The position numbers and the translations under genes are program-made. Positions 54,092 to 62,945 of a DNA stretch of 64,000 bases are shown one piece after another. Within the stretch, counting starts at the first letter, position 1. The number at the start of each line of letters is the position of its first letter. The stretch covers positions 372,001 to 436,000 of the forward strand of contig NZ_CP146244.1 of the NCBI RefSeq assembly GCF_037039395.1, in the 5' to 3' direction. This stretch comes from Agrobacterium vitis. Lineage in GTDB: Bacteria; Pseudomonadota; Alphaproteobacteria; Rhizobiales; Rhizobiaceae. The notes beneath the pieces were generated by a model. It did not search any database, was not told where the DNA came from, and worked only from the letters and a program-made list of their open reading frames with translations.

Positions 54092-55105
54092 CTAGCCAAT
54101 CTCTAGGATAGCCTTGATCACACCGGCTTGCGGCTGGGACCATTCCTGAAAAAGCTTGACGCCATCATCAAGGTGGCCGGTATGGGTGTTCAGGGCTCGC
54201 GTTGGCACCTTGCCAGCCTCGATCTGGCGGACGACTTCGGCAAAATCGTCCGGTTGGGCATTGCGGCTGGCGATCAGCGTTGCCTCGCGCTTGTGGAATT
54301 CCGGATCAGAGAAGGTGATGTCCTGGCGAACGACGGAAAGCAGGACGTAGCGTGCGCCATGGGCGAGGAAATTGAAACCACGCTGCATCGGAATGGCATT
54401 GCCGGTGGCATCGATCACCACGTCGAACCCATCGCCACCGGTCATCCTCTCGACTTCGGCCTCAGCCGACGCATCGGCGAACAGCGATTGATCCGCCATA
54501 AGGCGGTCCACGGCAAAGGCCAGGCGATCCTCGCGGGTATCCATCACCGTCACATGCGCGCCTCTTGCCTTGGCAAAGATGATAGCCGACATGCCGATCG
54601 GCCCGGAGCCGGTGACGAGAACACGATCCTGCTGTTGGATGTTGCCGCGTTTCACACCATGGGCGCCGATGGCCAGAAACTCGATCATCGCCGCATCCGC
54701 AAGTGAAATGCCCCCCGTCGGTACGACATTCTCTTCCGGCACGCTCACATATTCGGCCATGCCGCCGTCACAGTGAACGCCAAGAACCCGGATGTTCTGG
54801 CAGGCATTCGACAGACCCTTGCGGCAGGCATGGCAGGCGCCGCAGGACAGGTAGGGAACGATATAGACGGCATCTCCGGTCTTCAACCGGCTGCCTGCAG
54901 GCGCTTCCGCAACCGTTCCCGACAATTCATGTCCCATGACCCGAGGATATTCCAGGAAGGGATGCTTGCCCGCATAGATGTGAAAATCCGTGCCGCAGAT
55001 GCCGACATGGCGGATGCGCACAAGAACCTCGTTTGCTGCCCGTGAGGGTGGCGCGCGCTCGATAAGGGAGAGGCGGCCGGGCTCGTCGCAGATGAGCGCT
55101 TTCAT
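54092..55105 (-). CDS. Zinc-dependent alcohol/polyol dehydrogenase (MDR family)
   Basis: Medium-chain dehydrogenase of 337 aa. Catalytic zinc residues are seen in VGICGTDFHIYAGKHPF and VMGHELSG; structural zinc is bound by four Cys (CGACHACRKGLSNAC). The NAD site is VLVTGSGPIGMSAIIFAKAR. It is the last gene of the fucose-type operon, 53 bp after the dehydratase. It probably oxidises the 2-keto-3-deoxy sugar acid, a step more often done by an SDR enzyme; polyol oxidation is the alternative. Confidence 0.88.
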   Translation of the reverse strand: MKALICDEPGRLSLIERAPPSRAANEVLVRIRHVGICGTDFHIYAGKHPFLEYPRVMGHELSGTVAEAPAGSRLKTGDAVYIVPYLSCGACHACRKGLSNACQNIRVLGVHCDGGMAEYVSVPEENVVPTGGISLADAAMIEFLAIGAHGVKRGNIQQQDRVLVTGSGPIGMSAIIFAKARGAHVTVMDTREDRLAFAVDRLMADQSLFADASAEAEVERMTGGDGFDVVIDATGNAIPMQRGFNFLAHGARYVLLSVVRQDITFSDPEFHKREATLIASRNAQPDDFAEVVRQIEAGKVPTRALNTHTGHLDDGVKLFQEWSQPQAGVIKAILEIG

Positions 55106-55158
55106 CAGGATGTCCTTTATTCAGTGGATGACGGGTCGCGCGTTTGGAAACTGACGCA

Positions 55159-56448
55159 TCAGACCGTCTTTGACTTGTGAAACGTATAGGCGGCAATCGA
55201 TTGCGGCTTCATCTCGATGGAGAATCCGGGACTCGACGGCGGCATGTAGGCGGCGTTCTGGATGACGCAGGGATCGATGAAGTGTTCGTGCAGATGGTCG
55301 ACATATTCGATCACACGACCGTCCCTGGTGCCGGAGACCGCGATGTAATCGATCATCGAAAGATGCTGGACATATTCACAGAGCCCGACGCCGCCAGCAT
55401 GCGGCCAGACCGGCTTTTCGTATTTCGCCGCCAACAACAGTACGGCCAGAACTTCATTGAGCCCGCCCATCCGGCAGGAATCGATTTGCACGATATCGAT
55501 CGCGCCCTCGGTGATGAACTGCTTGAACATGATACGGTTCTGGCACATCTCGCCGGTTGCGACCTTGATCGGCGCAATGGCATCGCGGATCTTGCGGTGA
55601 CCTGCCACATCGTCCGGGCTGGTTGGCTCCTCGATGAAGAAGGGTTTGGCAAAGGCGAGCTTTTTCATCCAGTCGATGGCCTGTCCTACTTCCCAGACCT
55701 GATTGGCATCGACCATCAGATAACGATCCGGCCCGATCACCTCGCGGGCAATCGTCAGGCGACGAATGTCGTCCTCAAGATCACGTCCAACCTTCATCTT
55801 GATATGATCAAAGCCCTGATCAATGGCATCCTGCGCCAGACGACGCAGCTTGTCATCGTCATATCCCAGCCATCCGGCTGAAGTCGTGTAGCAGGGATAG
55901 CCTTGCTTTTCGAGAAGCGCGATGCGGTCGGCCTTGCCGTCCTCCGCCTTGCGCAGGATAGCAACAGCTTCCTCGCGGGTCAGCGCGTCGGTGAGATAGC
56001 GATAATCGACGATATCGGCGATCTCTTCCGGCGACATCGTCGATACGAACTGCCACACCGGCAGACCGGCCTGCTTTGCCATGGCATCCCAGAAGGCATT
56101 GACGACAGCGCCCGTTGCCAGATGCATGGCACCCTTATCGGGTCCAATCCAGCGCAGCTGGCTATCGCCGGTCAGCTTTCGCCAGAACAGGCCAGGTGCT
56201 GCGCGCACCTCGTCCAGATCCACGCCCACCACCAGATGGCGCATGGCCTTGATTGCCATGCAGCAAATGTCGTTGCCACGGCCAATGGTGAAGGTCAGGC
56301 CATGGCCTTCCAGGCCAGGCTCATCCGTTTCCAGAACCACATAGGCTGCCGAATAATCCGGGTCTGGGTTCATGGCATCGGAGCCATCCAGGCTTGCGGA
56401 TGTCGGAAAACGCAGGTCGAAAACATTGAGATTGGTGATGCGGGTCAT
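55159..56448 (-). CDS. L-fuconate dehydratase-like enolase-superfamily enzyme
   Basis: Acid-sugar dehydratase of 429 aa in the mandelate-racemase group, matching the L-fuconate dehydratase pattern. The catalytic residues are visible: Lys217/Lys219 (HIKMKVGRD), metal ligands Asp247 (LMVDANQVW), Glu273/274 (FIEEPTSPDD) and Glu300 (ATGEMCQNR), and His350 (VWPHAGGVG). N-terminal TNLNVFDLRFPTSASLDGSD also fits. The ATG at 56448 starts this conserved N-terminus; an upstream ATG adds 19 unrelated residues. It makes 2-keto-3-deoxy-L-fuconate. Confidence 0.9.
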   Translation of the reverse strand: MTRITNLNVFDLRFPTSASLDGSDAMNPDPDYSAAYVVLETDEPGLEGHGLTFTIGRGNDICCMAIKAMRHLVVGVDLDEVRAAPGLFWRKLTGDSQLRWIGPDKGAMHLATGAVVNAFWDAMAKQAGLPVWQFVSTMSPEEIADIVDYRYLTDALTREEAVAILRKAEDGKADRIALLEKQGYPCYTTSAGWLGYDDDKLRRLAQDAIDQGFDHIKMKVGRDLEDDIRRLTIAREVIGPDRYLMVDANQVWEVGQAIDWMKKLAFAKPFFIEEPTSPDDVAGHRKIRDAIAPIKVATGEMCQNRIMFKQFITEGAIDIVQIDSCRMGGLNEVLAVLLLAAKYEKPVWPHAGGVGLCEYVQHLSMIDYIAVSGTRDGRVIEYVDHLHEHFIDPCVIQNAAYMPPSSPGFSIEMKPQSIAAYTFHKSKTV

Positions 56449-56564
56449 ATCAGCCTCTCGGGCAGGTCCACAAAGCGGTGATGCGCTTTTGCGCCGGGCC
56501 TGCAAATTGAAACAAGCATTGGTGCCTTCTTCAGTTCATTTAAAAACGGGTCACTATGGGTCCC

Positions 56565-57377
56565 TCAAAGGCCGTAGAAGCGGCGGGCGTTTTCACAAAA
56601 TACCCGATCATGTGCGGCTTCCGGCACGATGGCCCGGGCCTGGGCAAGCCAGCTTTGGTAATCGCTGGCGAGGGTCAGCACCGGCCAGTCGCTGCCCCAC
56701 ATTACCCGTTCCGGTCCGAAGAGATCGAGGATCGTCTCGGCATAGGGACGAATGGCTTCTGGCTGTTGCGAACCGGCTTCGGTCAGCAGGCCAGACAGCT
56801 TGCAGGAGATGTTTTCCAGATCGGCAAGCCGCGTCATGGCGTTGCGCCAGTCGCTATAGAGCCCTTGCGCGATGACGGGTTTTGCACCGTGATCGATGAC
56901 GACAGGCAGAGCGGGATGACGGCGCGCAAACCTTTCCAATGGCGCGAGGTGGCGGGGCAGAACCAGCGCGTCGAAGGTGAGACCCGACGCCAGCATCGCC
57001 CCGATGGCCGGGTCGAGTGCGGGATCGTCAATCCAGTCATCCTCGGCAATATCCTGCACCATGGGGCGCAGGCCCTTCAGCTTCGGATAGGTCGCCAGCT
57101 CCGTGATGACGGTGGCCGCATCCGCCGCCTTCAGGTCAACCCAGCCCACCACGCCGAGAATGAAATCATGACATTGCGCCAGATCCAGCAGGAAGCGCGT
57201 GTCATCGATGCTTGGCAGTGATTGAACCAGAACCGTCCCCCCAACGCCCGTCGCGGTCAGCTGCGGCTCCAGGTCTGCGGCCCCGAAATCTCGGTAGATG
57301 GCGGCTAGTTCCGGTGGGGGCCATTGTCCTTGCCGGTTTTTCATGAGCCAGAAATGCTGATGTGCATCGATGATCAT
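56565..57377 (-). CDS. L-fuconolactonase-like amidohydrolase
   Basis: Sugar lactonase of 270 aa, of the amidohydrolase-superfamily cog3618 type. The HxH motif opens the protein (MIIDAHQHFWLM), followed by LVQSLPSIDDTRFLLDLAQC, GLRPMVQDIAEDDW, a His in VIDHGAKPVI and the Asp in MWGSDWPVL. Starting at ATG 57377 puts it 2 bp after the dehydrogenase stop. It opens the lactone produced by the dehydrogenase and passes the acid to the dehydratase. L-rhamnono- or galactonolactones are other possible substrates. Confidence 0.88.
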   Translation of the reverse strand: MIIDAHQHFWLMKNRQGQWPPPELAAIYRDFGAADLEPQLTATGVGGTVLVQSLPSIDDTRFLLDLAQCHDFILGVVGWVDLKAADAATVITELATYPKLKGLRPMVQDIAEDDWIDDPALDPAIGAMLASGLTFDALVLPRHLAPLERFARRHPALPVVIDHGAKPVIAQGLYSDWRNAMTRLADLENISCKLSGLLTEAGSQQPEAIRPYAETILDLFGPERVMWGSDWPVLTLASDYQSWLAQARAIVPEAAHDRVFCENARRFYGL

Positions 57378-57379
57378 GA

Positions 57380-58384
57380 TCACGCTCCGATCGGGACGCC
57401 ATCGGCGATGATGCCCTTGTCCTTCAGGGATCGCCACACGGAGGAGGGGACGTCTTCCTGCATCCAGGCGACGTTGGCGCGGATCTGCTCGCCGTTGCGG
57501 ACGCCGGATACCACGGAGACGACGGCGGGATGCAGCAGCGGAAAATTCAAGGCCGCCGCCTGTAGCGATACGCCTTCAGCGGCACATGCGGCTTCGATCT
57601 CGGCGACGCGGGCAAGAATGTCGGCGGGTGCCTCGGCATAGTTGAACTTGCGGTTTCCCGCCAGCAGGCCCGAATTAAAGACCCCGGCCACCACGATCCC
57701 GACATTGGCTTTATCCGCCCGGTCCAGCAGCGTCAGGCTGTCCTGTTCCAGCAGCGTATAGCGTCCGGCCAGCATGGCGACATCGATATCGAAGGCATCC
57801 ATCGCATCCCAGACCGCCTGCCACTCATTGACGCCGAGGCCGATGGCCTTGACGAGGCCAGCCTCGCGCAACTGGCCGAGCGCCTTGAACCCGCCGCCCT
57901 TGGTCAACTGCTCCCAATAATGCCCGTGTTTTTCACCATGCGTCATCTGGCCGATGTCGTGGACATAGAGAATATCAGGCTTCAGCACGCCCGTGCGCTG
58001 CTGGCTTGCCTCAAAGGATTTCAGAATGGCATCATAGGTGTAATCATAGACCGGACGGAACGGCAGAGGCTGAATAAAGGTGTCTTCCTCCTGTCCAACG
58101 GTCTCATCGGGAACCATCACGCGGCCCACCTTGGTGGAGAGCACGTAGTCTGCCCGCTCATGTTCGGTCAGCATCGTCCCGAGACGGCGTTCGGAGCGGG
58201 TGTAGCCATAAAAGGGAGCGGTATCGAAATAACGAATGCCCGCATCCCAGGCGGCATCGAAGGCCCCGAGCGCTTCCTGGTAACTCGTCCAGCGATAAAG
58301 ATTGCCCATCTGCGCGCAGCCGAGACCCATCACCGTGAAGGAAACATCGCGATTGCGCAGCGTGCGCCTGTCGTTGACCTGCAT
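57380..58384 (-). CDS. Aldose (L-fucose-type) 1-dehydrogenase, aldo/keto-reductase family
   Basis: AKR-family dehydrogenase of about 334 aa, like D-threo-aldose 1-dehydrogenase. The tetrad is traceable in YFDTAPFYGYTRSERRLG, VLSTKVGRVMV and ILYVHDIGQMTHG. Further marks are GLGCAQMGNLYRW and VVAGVFNSGLLAG. It oxidises a free sugar to its lactone, the first step of this route. The start is unsure among ATGs at 58423, 58396 and 58384; I use the last since the conserved part starts directly after it. A stem-loop separates it from the binding-protein gene upstream. Confidence 0.86.
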   Translation of the reverse strand: MQVNDRRTLRNRDVSFTVMGLGCAQMGNLYRWTSYQEALGAFDAAWDAGIRYFDTAPFYGYTRSERRLGTMLTEHERADYVLSTKVGRVMVPDETVGQEEDTFIQPLPFRPVYDYTYDAILKSFEASQQRTGVLKPDILYVHDIGQMTHGEKHGHYWEQLTKGGGFKALGQLREAGLVKAIGLGVNEWQAVWDAMDAFDIDVAMLAGRYTLLEQDSLTLLDRADKANVGIVVAGVFNSGLLAGNRKFNYAEAPADILARVAEIEAACAAEGVSLQAAALNFPLLHPAVVSVVSGVRNGEQIRANVAWMQEDVPSSVWRSLKDKGIIADGVPIGA

Positions 58385-58416
58385 TGTCCTGCCCATAAAC
58401 TGGAAAATCTGGGGAA

Positions 58417-58445
58417 ACGGCACGCGAGGTAACCCCGCGTGCCGT
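58417..58445 (-). terminator. Stem-loop after the ribose-type binding-protein gene
   Basis: Perfect 10-bp stem ACGGCACGCG (58417-58426) / CGCGTGCCGT (58436-58445). As after the agpA-like gene, it sits just 3' of a binding-protein gene within an operon, and likely protects its mRNA or reduces read-through. Confidence 0.6.
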
Positions 58446-58452
58446 AATTACA

Positions 58453-59394
58453 TTAGTAAAGCACGTTCTTGGCTTCCGGCTTGTCGATGTTCTGCTTCGT
58501 GACGACCACGACGCCGGTGTCGATGAACTTTTCGACCTTTTCCTTCGAGAGAAGCTTCAAAAGCGTATCCACGCCCTTTTCACCCATTTGATAGGAACCC
58601 TGGACGACGGTGGCTTCCAGCGTGCCGTCCTTGACGAATTCCTGAAGGTCCTGGTTGCCGTCAAAGCCGATAGCGACGAGCTTGCCGGTCTTGCCAGCCT
58701 GCTTGATTGCCCGGCCCATGCCGATGGCGGTGGGCTCATTGGCGCCGAAGATGCCTTTCAGGTCAGCATTGGCGGCAAGAACGTCGGTCGTCTGGTTCAG
58801 CGCGGTGGCCATCTGCGACTGCGAATAATAGGGGCCGACGATCTGGAGTTTCGAGTTGGCCTTGATGTAGTCGGTAAAGCCGCCAACGCGGCCGATTTCA
58901 GAACCGGCACCTGCCACATAGGACATCACGGCAATCTTGCCTTCGGTCCCAACCTTCTGGATCATCGCCTTGGCCGCCAGTTCACCGGCTGCCTTGTTGT
59001 CCGTCGCCAGGAAGGCCTGATAATATTTCTCGGCATCCTTTGAGAGCATAGAGTCAATGATGACGACGGGAATGCGGGCTTCCCAAGCCTTCTTCACCGC
59101 CGGGACCAGTGCGTCCGGGTCGGATGGTGCAAGCAGGATGGCATCGACCTTCCGGTTCACGGCGTTTTCGACCATGTTGACCTGATCGGCGATGGCGGAT
59201 TCCGCAGCCGGACCCTGGAAGGTCATCGTGTGCGCCTTCTGCTTGCCAATCGCGGTATCCGCGCCCTTCTGGACGTTCTGCCAGAAGGTGGAGTTAACGG
59301 TCTTGACGATCACGGCGATTTCGCCCGCCGAAGCGGTGATCGCGCCCGACAGTGTAAAGACGGAGGCCGCAAGGGCCAGGGCTAGTTTACGCAT
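58453..59394 (-). CDS. Ribose-type sugar-binding protein (family 4/Peripla_BP_4)
   Basis: Periplasmic binding protein of 313 aa, RbsB-like. The signal peptide is residues 1-23 (LALAASVFTLSGAITASA). The mature protein starts EIAVIVKTVNSTFWQNVQKG and shows KVDAILLAPSDPDALVPAVK, IPVVIIDSML and VAIGFDGNQDLQEFVKDGTL, all classic. The likely ligand is L-fucose or another 6-deoxy or galacto-sugar, judged from the catabolic genes downstream. Confidence 0.92.
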   Translation of the reverse strand: MRKLALALAASVFTLSGAITASAGEIAVIVKTVNSTFWQNVQKGADTAIGKQKAHTMTFQGPAAESAIADQVNMVENAVNRKVDAILLAPSDPDALVPAVKKAWEARIPVVIIDSMLSKDAEKYYQAFLATDNKAAGELAAKAMIQKVGTEGKIAVMSYVAGAGSEIGRVGGFTDYIKANSKLQIVGPYYSQSQMATALNQTTDVLAANADLKGIFGANEPTAIGMGRAIKQAGKTGKLVAIGFDGNQDLQEFVKDGTLEATVVQGSYQMGEKGVDTLLKLLSKEKVEKFIDTGVVVVTKQNIDKPEAKNVLY

Positions 59395-59490
59395 GTCTTT
59401 CCTCCTCAGTGTGACGGGCCCAGCCGGGGACCGATGCGGGGGAAGGCTCCTCCCTTCCCATGTTCGTTCTGCCTCCGCCTGACGGCGGTA

Positions 59491-60540
59491 TTATTTCCGA
59501 TTGCGGATCTGGTCGATCCAGACGGTGCCGAGAATGACGAGGCCTATAATGATCTGCTGGGTGAAGGCGGAGACGCCGTTCATGTTCAGGCCATTGCGCA
59601 GGATGCCGATGACAAAGGCGCCGATGAAGGTTCCGGAAATCGTACCGACACCGCCGATCAGCGAGGTTCCGCCAATCACCGCCGAAGCGATTGCATCCAG
59701 CTCATAGGCCACGCCTTCATTCGGCTGGGCAGTGACGAGACGAGACATCAGCACGCAGCCGGTGAGACCGGCCAGCGTGCCGGAAACGATATAGGTGAAG
59801 GCGGTGACGCGGGCGACATTGACGCCTGAAAGCTGGGCGGCGTCCGCATTCGAGCCGGTGGCATAGATATGCCGGCCAAGCACGGTTCGGTTCAGCACGA
59901 AGGCTGCGGCCACCGCAATGATGACCATCAGCACCACAGGATAGGGAATGCCCGGAAAGCTGACCACCGGAAATCCTTGATCGTCAATGCTTTCGAAGCG
60001 CAACAGCGAGCCATTGCCCAAAACCCCGAAGGATTCGCCAAGGCCCGAGACGGCGCGTGCGCCGGTGATTTGTAGTGCGACGCCACGCGCAATCAGCATC
60101 ATTCCAAGGGTGGCAATGAACGGTGGCAGCTTCAGCTTGGTAATGACCAGGCCATTGATGACCCCGCAGGCCGTGCCTGTGAGAACGCCGAGCACCATGC
60201 CGATCCACACCGGCGCGCCCAGTTCCTTGACGGCAAGGGCGGCGACCACCCCGGCCAGCGCCAGCACGGAGCCGACCGAGAGATCAATACCCCCGGTGAT
60301 GATGACATAGGTTGCCCCGATGCCGAGAAAGGCAATCGACGTGACCTGTAGCGCGATCGTCATGCCGTTGTTGACGCTCAGGAAAGCATTGGAAGTGAGG
60401 GCAAAGACAGCGGCCAGAACGACCAGGCAGCCAAGCGCGGCAAATTTCTGGATGATATCCTTCTGCCGGTCGCTCAGTCCCCTTGTCTGGCCCTTTTTCT
60501 GGCCCGCCTGCGGCGGCTTGTCGGTGATGATCTCAGCCAT
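59491..60540 (-). CDS. Ribose-type ABC permease (RbsC-like)
   Basis: Inner-membrane permease of 349 aa, RbsC family, with about nine or ten hydrophobic segments. Marks are ITGGIDLSVGSVLALAGVVA at about 83-102, PPFIATLGMMLIARGVALQI and the C-terminal GTSLIGGVGTISGTFIGAFV. The first 30 residues are a hydrophilic tail. It overlaps the ATPase gene by 8 bp. A short CCGCC/GGCGG stem (59475-59488) lies right after its stop, before the binding-protein gene. Confidence 0.92.
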   Translation of the reverse strand: MAEIITDKPPQAGQKKGQTRGLSDRQKDIIQKFAALGCLVVLAAVFALTSNAFLSVNNGMTIALQVTSIAFLGIGATYVIITGGIDLSVGSVLALAGVVAALAVKELGAPVWIGMVLGVLTGTACGVINGLVITKLKLPPFIATLGMMLIARGVALQITGARAVSGLGESFGVLGNGSLLRFESIDDQGFPVVSFPGIPYPVVLMVIIAVAAAFVLNRTVLGRHIYATGSNADAAQLSGVNVARVTAFTYIVSGTLAGLTGCVLMSRLVTAQPNEGVAYELDAIASAVIGGTSLIGGVGTISGTFIGAFVIGILRNGLNMNGVSAFTQQIIIGLVILGTVWIDQIRNRK

Positions 60541-62107
60541 GGGTCATTCCTCGCGCGTTCTCCCGGACACGGCCGGAGGCATAAAGCATGATCTCTTCCT
60601 GCGACGTTTCGCGCGTCGTCAGGGTTGCGGTGATGCGGCCTTCGTGGAAAACCGCAACGCGGTCCGACAATCCCAGGATTTCCGGAAGCTCGGAACTGAT
60701 CAGAATGATGCCGATGCCCTTGGCGGCAAGCTCATCCATCAACCGGTAGATGGCGAGCTTGGCGCCGACATCGATGCCCCGTGTCGGCTCGTCGAAGAAC
60801 ATGATCTTCGGCTGCCGGAACAGCCATTTTCCAATAATGATCTTTTGCTGGTTGCCGCCCGACAGCAGGCGGACGGGTTGGTTCAGGCTGGGCGTCCTGA
60901 TGTTGAGCAGATCGACATAGTGCTGGCTCGACTGGCGGTGCAGTTCCTTGTCGATCACGCCGAACGGATTGGAAACGGCCTCCATATTGGCCATCATCAG
61001 GTTGGCATCGACCGGCATCTTGACTGCCAGGCCTCCCGCCTTGCGGTCCTCGGAAAGATAGGCGATCCCTGCGTCAATGGCCGCACGTGGGTCGGAAATC
61101 GAAAGGGGCCGCCCTTCGAGCAGGATTGTTCCGCTGTCGAACGGATCGGCTCCGAAGATTGCCCGGGCCACTTCCGTCCGACCGGCACCCATCAATCCCG
61201 CAAAACCCAGAATTTCGCCACGGCGAAGTTCAAAGCCGATATCGGAGAAAGCGCCATGGCGGCTAAGACCCGAAACGGAAAAAATGGTGTCCTTGGTTGG
61301 CGAACGGGTCGGTGCCGGGAATTTTTCCTCCAGCGAGCGGCCCACCATGCGGGCGACGATATAGTCCACGGTGATCGCATCGAAATCATCCGTCGAGATG
61401 TAGCGCCCATCGCGCAGCACCGTGACGCGATCGACGATCTCTGCCATCTCGTCGAGCCGATGCGAGATGTAGATGATACCGGTTCCCTCGCGCTTCAGGT
61501 CGCGGATGACGCGAAAGAGAAGCTGTGCTTCCTGTTGCGTCAGCGAGGAGGTCGGTTCATCCATGATGAGCACGGAGGCGTCGAGCGAAAGGGCCTTGGC
61601 GATCTCGACCATCTGCCGCTGCGCGACGGATAGCGTGCGCACCTGCGCGTCAGGGTTGATGTCGACCCCTAGGCGATCAAGGCATCGCTTGGCGTCCTGG
61701 CGCAGCTTGCGCCTGTCGACCATAAAACGCCCACCCATAAAACTTAGCCGTGGTTCGCGGGCAAGATAGATGTTTTCGGCGACGGAGAGATGCGGAACGA
61801 GGTTGAGTTCTTGATGGATGATGGCAATTCCGGCGGCTTCCGACTGCAATGTGGAGGTGAAATGAACCGTCTCGCCCTTGTAGATCATGTTGCCGGCGTC
61901 TCTCTGGTAGACGCCGCTGATGATTTTCATCAGCGTGGATTTTCCGGCTCCATTCTCTCCGCAAACCGCATGGACTTCACCGGCCCTGACATCAAGGCTG
62001 ACGTCCTGCAGGGCCTTCACCCCAGGGAATTCCTTGGTGACGCCTTCCAGTTTTAAAAGCAGCGGCACGGGTTTGCACTCGCCAGCGGCAAGCGACACTC
62101 CTCCCAT
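60533..62107 (-). CDS. Ribose-type twin ABC ATPase (RbsA-like)
   Basis: ATP-binding protein of 524 aa with two ABC domains. Domain 1: Walker A GENGAGKSTLMKII near 57-70, signature LSVAQRQMVEIAKAL, Walker B VLIMDEPTSSL. Domain 2, from about 265, has the degenerate Walker A GLMGAGRTEVARAI of the RbsA family and signature LSGGNQQKIIIGKWL. The ATG at 62107 has GGAGG 9 bp upstream; an earlier frame starts 37 residues upstream in the control region. First gene of the fucose-type operon. Confidence 0.92.
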   Translation of the reverse strand: MGGVSLAAGECKPVPLLLKLEGVTKEFPGVKALQDVSLDVRAGEVHAVCGENGAGKSTLMKIISGVYQRDAGNMIYKGETVHFTSTLQSEAAGIAIIHQELNLVPHLSVAENIYLAREPRLSFMGGRFMVDRRKLRQDAKRCLDRLGVDINPDAQVRTLSVAQRQMVEIAKALSLDASVLIMDEPTSSLTQQEAQLLFRVIRDLKREGTGIIYISHRLDEMAEIVDRVTVLRDGRYISTDDFDAITVDYIVARMVGRSLEEKFPAPTRSPTKDTIFSVSGLSRHGAFSDIGFELRRGEILGFAGLMGAGRTEVARAIFGADPFDSGTILLEGRPLSISDPRAAIDAGIAYLSEDRKAGGLAVKMPVDANLMMANMEAVSNPFGVIDKELHRQSSQHYVDLLNIRTPSLNQPVRLLSGGNQQKIIIGKWLFRQPKIMFFDEPTRGIDVGAKLAIYRLMDELAAKGIGIILISSELPEILGLSDRVAVFHEGRITATLTTRETSQEEIMLYASGRVRENARGMTHG

Positions 62108-62176
62108 CGCGATGTCCTCCAGTTCGTGAAAGCCTCCCAGACTTTCGGTAGACAGACATAGGGCATGCTGCGATAA

Positions 62177-62272
62177 TTGGTCAAGCCAATTATTCTTTCG
62201 TGCTTGCATGCGTTGCAATATCTCGGATAAATATAGTTTTATTGATGAAATTCTTTAAATTGGACTGACCAA
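62177..62272. promoter_or_regulatory. Two TTGG-N5-CCAA operator-like sites between operon and GntR gene
   Basis: TTGGTCAAGCCAA (62177-62189) lies 70 bp before the ATPase start. TTGGACTGACCAA (62260-62272) ends one base before the GntR start codon, covering its ribosome site. Their centres are 83 bp apart, close to eight helical turns. They look like the sites of sugar-acid FadR/UxuR-type regulators. Confidence 0.6.
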
Positions 62273-62273
62273 A

Positions 62274-62945
62274 ATGACATTGCCCAAACGCCTTTACCAG
62301 CAGATTGCCGACCAGGTTCGGCATCTGATCCAAAGCGGCCCTTATTCGGCAGGGTCGAGGCTGCCCCCGGAACGTGAGTTGGCGCAAACCCTCGGGGTCT
62401 CGCGACCGTCCTTGCGCGAGGCGTTGATTGCACTGGAAATCGATGGGACAATCGAGATTCGCATGGGATCGGGCATTTATGTCCTGTCCGCCAGCAAGTC
62501 TGCCGTATCAGGGCGATCACTGGGGGAGAGCCCGACGGAACTGATGCAGGCGCGTGCCGTCATCGAAAGCGCTGTTATCGTCAAGGCCGCTGGGGCAATG
62601 ACCGATGCGGTTTTTGCGGCGCTTGTCGGGATTGTCGAAGCGATGCGTCAGGAGATTGCCGAGGGCCGCAAGCCGATCGATCAGGACCGCCAGTTTCATC
62701 TGACCATCGCCGAGCAATCGGGCAATTCGGTTCTGGCGGAGATCGTCGCCAATCTGTTTGACGAACGTCATAGTCCGATCTCGGACCATATAAGGGGGCG
62801 TTTTGAGACGCCCGAAACCTGGTCACAGGCGCTGATCGAGCATGAGGCAATTCTGAATGCGCTGGAAGCACGAGACCCGCTCGCGGCACAGGCTGCGATG
62901 TATGCCCATCTGACGGCATCACGACGGCGGTGGCTCGAAAATTGA
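62274..62945 (+). CDS. GntR-family regulator (FadR/FCD type) of the fucose-type operon
   Basis: Transcription factor of 223 aa. The N-terminal winged helix is LYQQIADQVRHLIQSGPYSA then ERELAQTLGVSRPSLREALI (7-50). The C-terminal FCD domain has metal/ligand marks QDRQFHLTIAEQSGN and LIEHEAILNALEARD. It is divergent from the operon, so repression relieved by a pathway acid is likely. No Shine-Dalgarno is seen before the ATG, where an operator lies; it may be leaderless or weakly translated. Confidence 0.9.
   Translation: MTLPKRLYQQIADQVRHLIQSGPYSAGSRLPPERELAQTLGVSRPSLREALIALEIDGTIEIRMGSGIYVLSASKSAVSGRSLGESPTELMQARAVIESAVIVKAAGAMTDAVFAALVGIVEAMRQEIAEGRKPIDQDRQFHLTIAEQSGNSVLAEIVANLFDERHSPISDHIRGRFETPETWSQALIEHEAILNALEARDPLAAQAAMYAHLTASRRRWLEN

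Noticed and set aside
60320..61633. Plus-strand frame of 437 codons
   Set aside because: It opposes the RbsC/RbsA-like genes and has no motif or ribosome site.
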